Origin: Arenibacter antarcticus
GTDB lineage: Bacteria > Bacteroidota > Bacteroidia > Flavobacteriales > Flavobacteriaceae
Assembly: GCF_041320605.1 (NCBI RefSeq)
Contig: NZ_CP166679.1
Coordinates: forward strand, 3,148,001 to 3,212,000
DNA length: 64,000 nt
Direction of reading: 5' to 3'
Positions 63,640 to 64,000 of this stretch are shown piece after piece. The notes under the pieces were generated by a model. It had not been told where the DNA came from, made no database searches, and was given only the letters and a program-made list of their open reading frames with translations. Each line of letters opens with the position of its first letter. Position 1 is the first letter of the stretch. The translations under genes and the position numbers were made by a program.

Positions 63640-64000
63640 ATGAAAATTAAGATCGATAAGTTTGTCCTGTCCATTATGGCGGTGGTTGGGATTGCCTATT
63701 TTTTTCCACAATGGGGCGCGCAAGAAAGTAAAATTCCCATAGATACCATAAGTAATATCGGTATCTCCCTGATTTTCTTTTTTTATGGATTAAAATTGAG
63801 TCCAGATAAATTAAAGGCGGGGTTAAAGAATTGGAAGTTGCACGTGCTGGTACATGTTTCTACTTTTTTGCTTTTTCCGTTATTGGTATTGGTTTTTAGA
63901 CCCATGTTGCAAACTGAGGAGCAAGAATTATTGTGGCTGGCATTCTTTTTTTTAGCGGCCTTACCGTCAACCGTTTCATCTTCTGTAGTAATGGTTTCCA
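63640..64000 (+). CDS. Bile-acid:sodium symporter-like membrane protein (3' end cut by window)
   Basis: The ATG at 63640 opens a frame that runs past the right edge (120 codons visible). The start MKIKIDKFVLSIMAVVGIAYFFPQWGAQ is followed by GISLIFFFYGLKLSPDKLKAGL and LAFFFLAALPSTVSSSVVMVS. These segments match the bile acid:Na+ symporter superfamily (SBF-like, YfeH type), including the conserved PSTVSSSV motif. Inner-membrane carrier of an organic anion; substrate unknown. Not part of the sugar loci. Confidence 0.85.
   Translation, partial: MKIKIDKFVLSIMAVVGIAYFFPQWGAQESKIPIDTISNIGISLIFFFYGLKLSPDKLKAGLKNWKLHVLVHVSTFLLFPLLVLVFRPMLQTEEQELLWLAFFFLAALPSTVSSSVVMVS

Noticed and set aside
1-64000. 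CRISPR arrays, tRNA/rRNA genes, prophage and intact insertion sequences
   Set aside because: No regular spaced repeats, tRNA-like cloverleaf segments, rRNA blocks, capsid/integrase genes or transposases were found by reading; short RNAs could still be missed without a covariance search.

Overview
The window is AT-rich bacterial DNA from a member of the Bacteroidota, most likely a marine or algal-polymer-degrading Flavobacteriaceae. The evidence is two SusC/SusD pairs, a FecI/FecR sigma/anti-sigma pair, many lipoproteins, promoter -7 boxes of the TAnnTTTG type and five Cys-type sulfatases. I cannot name the genus. No rRNA, tRNA, CRISPR array or intact mobile element was seen.

Layout. (A) 1-9615: a polysaccharide-utilisation operon with a SusC-type transporter cut by the left edge, SusD, a DUF5018-like lipoprotein, a TIM-barrel glycosidase-like lipoprotein and a lipoprotein ADP-ribosylglycohydrolase homologue. 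(B) 9784-17134: a catabolic operon with a Tat-exported Gfo/Idh/MocA oxidoreductase, a large ThuA-like/sugar dehydrogenase/PKD/cytochrome c/CBM-like lipoprotein, an MFS (nucleoside:H+ symporter family) permease, a cytoplasmic Gfo/Idh/MocA oxidoreductase and a secreted endonuclease/exonuclease/phosphatase-fold enzyme. (C) 17733-50976: a second, larger utilisation locus. It holds a divergent ECF sigma and FecR, SusC with an STN domain, SusD, an exported Gfo oxidoreductase, a GH28-like enzyme, five sulfatases, a haem-binding dehydrogenase-like lipoprotein, single and double DUF1080 proteins, a GH92, a PhoD-like phosphatase, a PL22-like propeller, a SASA esterase, a TIM-barrel epimerase-like lipoprotein and a sialidase-fold lipoprotein. 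Decayed coding fragments lie between some late genes. (D) 51135-53935: three-gene proton-translocating NAD(P) transhydrogenase. (E) 54408-56751: AraC regulator divergent from the ribulose-monophosphate pair hxlB-hxlA. (F) 56977-62376: a PAS histidine kinase and REC-CRP response regulator with a universal stress protein, a site-2 protease with CBS domains and a small helical protein. (G) xthA and the start of a bile-acid:sodium-symporter-like gene cut by the right edge.

How it may work together. Sulfatases, the esterase and GH28/PL22/GH92-type enzymes suggest a sulfated, acylated glycan containing uronic acid or mannose. The same region carries exported Gfo/Idh/MocA oxidoreductases, DUF1080 (3-keto-disaccharide hydrolase family) proteins, a sugar-phosphate-isomerase-like lipoprotein and two c-type cytochrome dehydrogenase-like proteins. 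This is the part list expected for oxidation-elimination (3-keto-glycoside) cleavage working beside ordinary hydrolysis. The hxl genes could fix formaldehyde, for example from demethylated algal sugars, but the sequence does not prove that link.

A separate regulatory signal is a 14-bp palindrome, ATGAY-N4-RTCAT. It occurs before the usp gene, before the kinase and before the site-2 protease, and is a plausible binding site for the REC-CRP regulator encoded among them.
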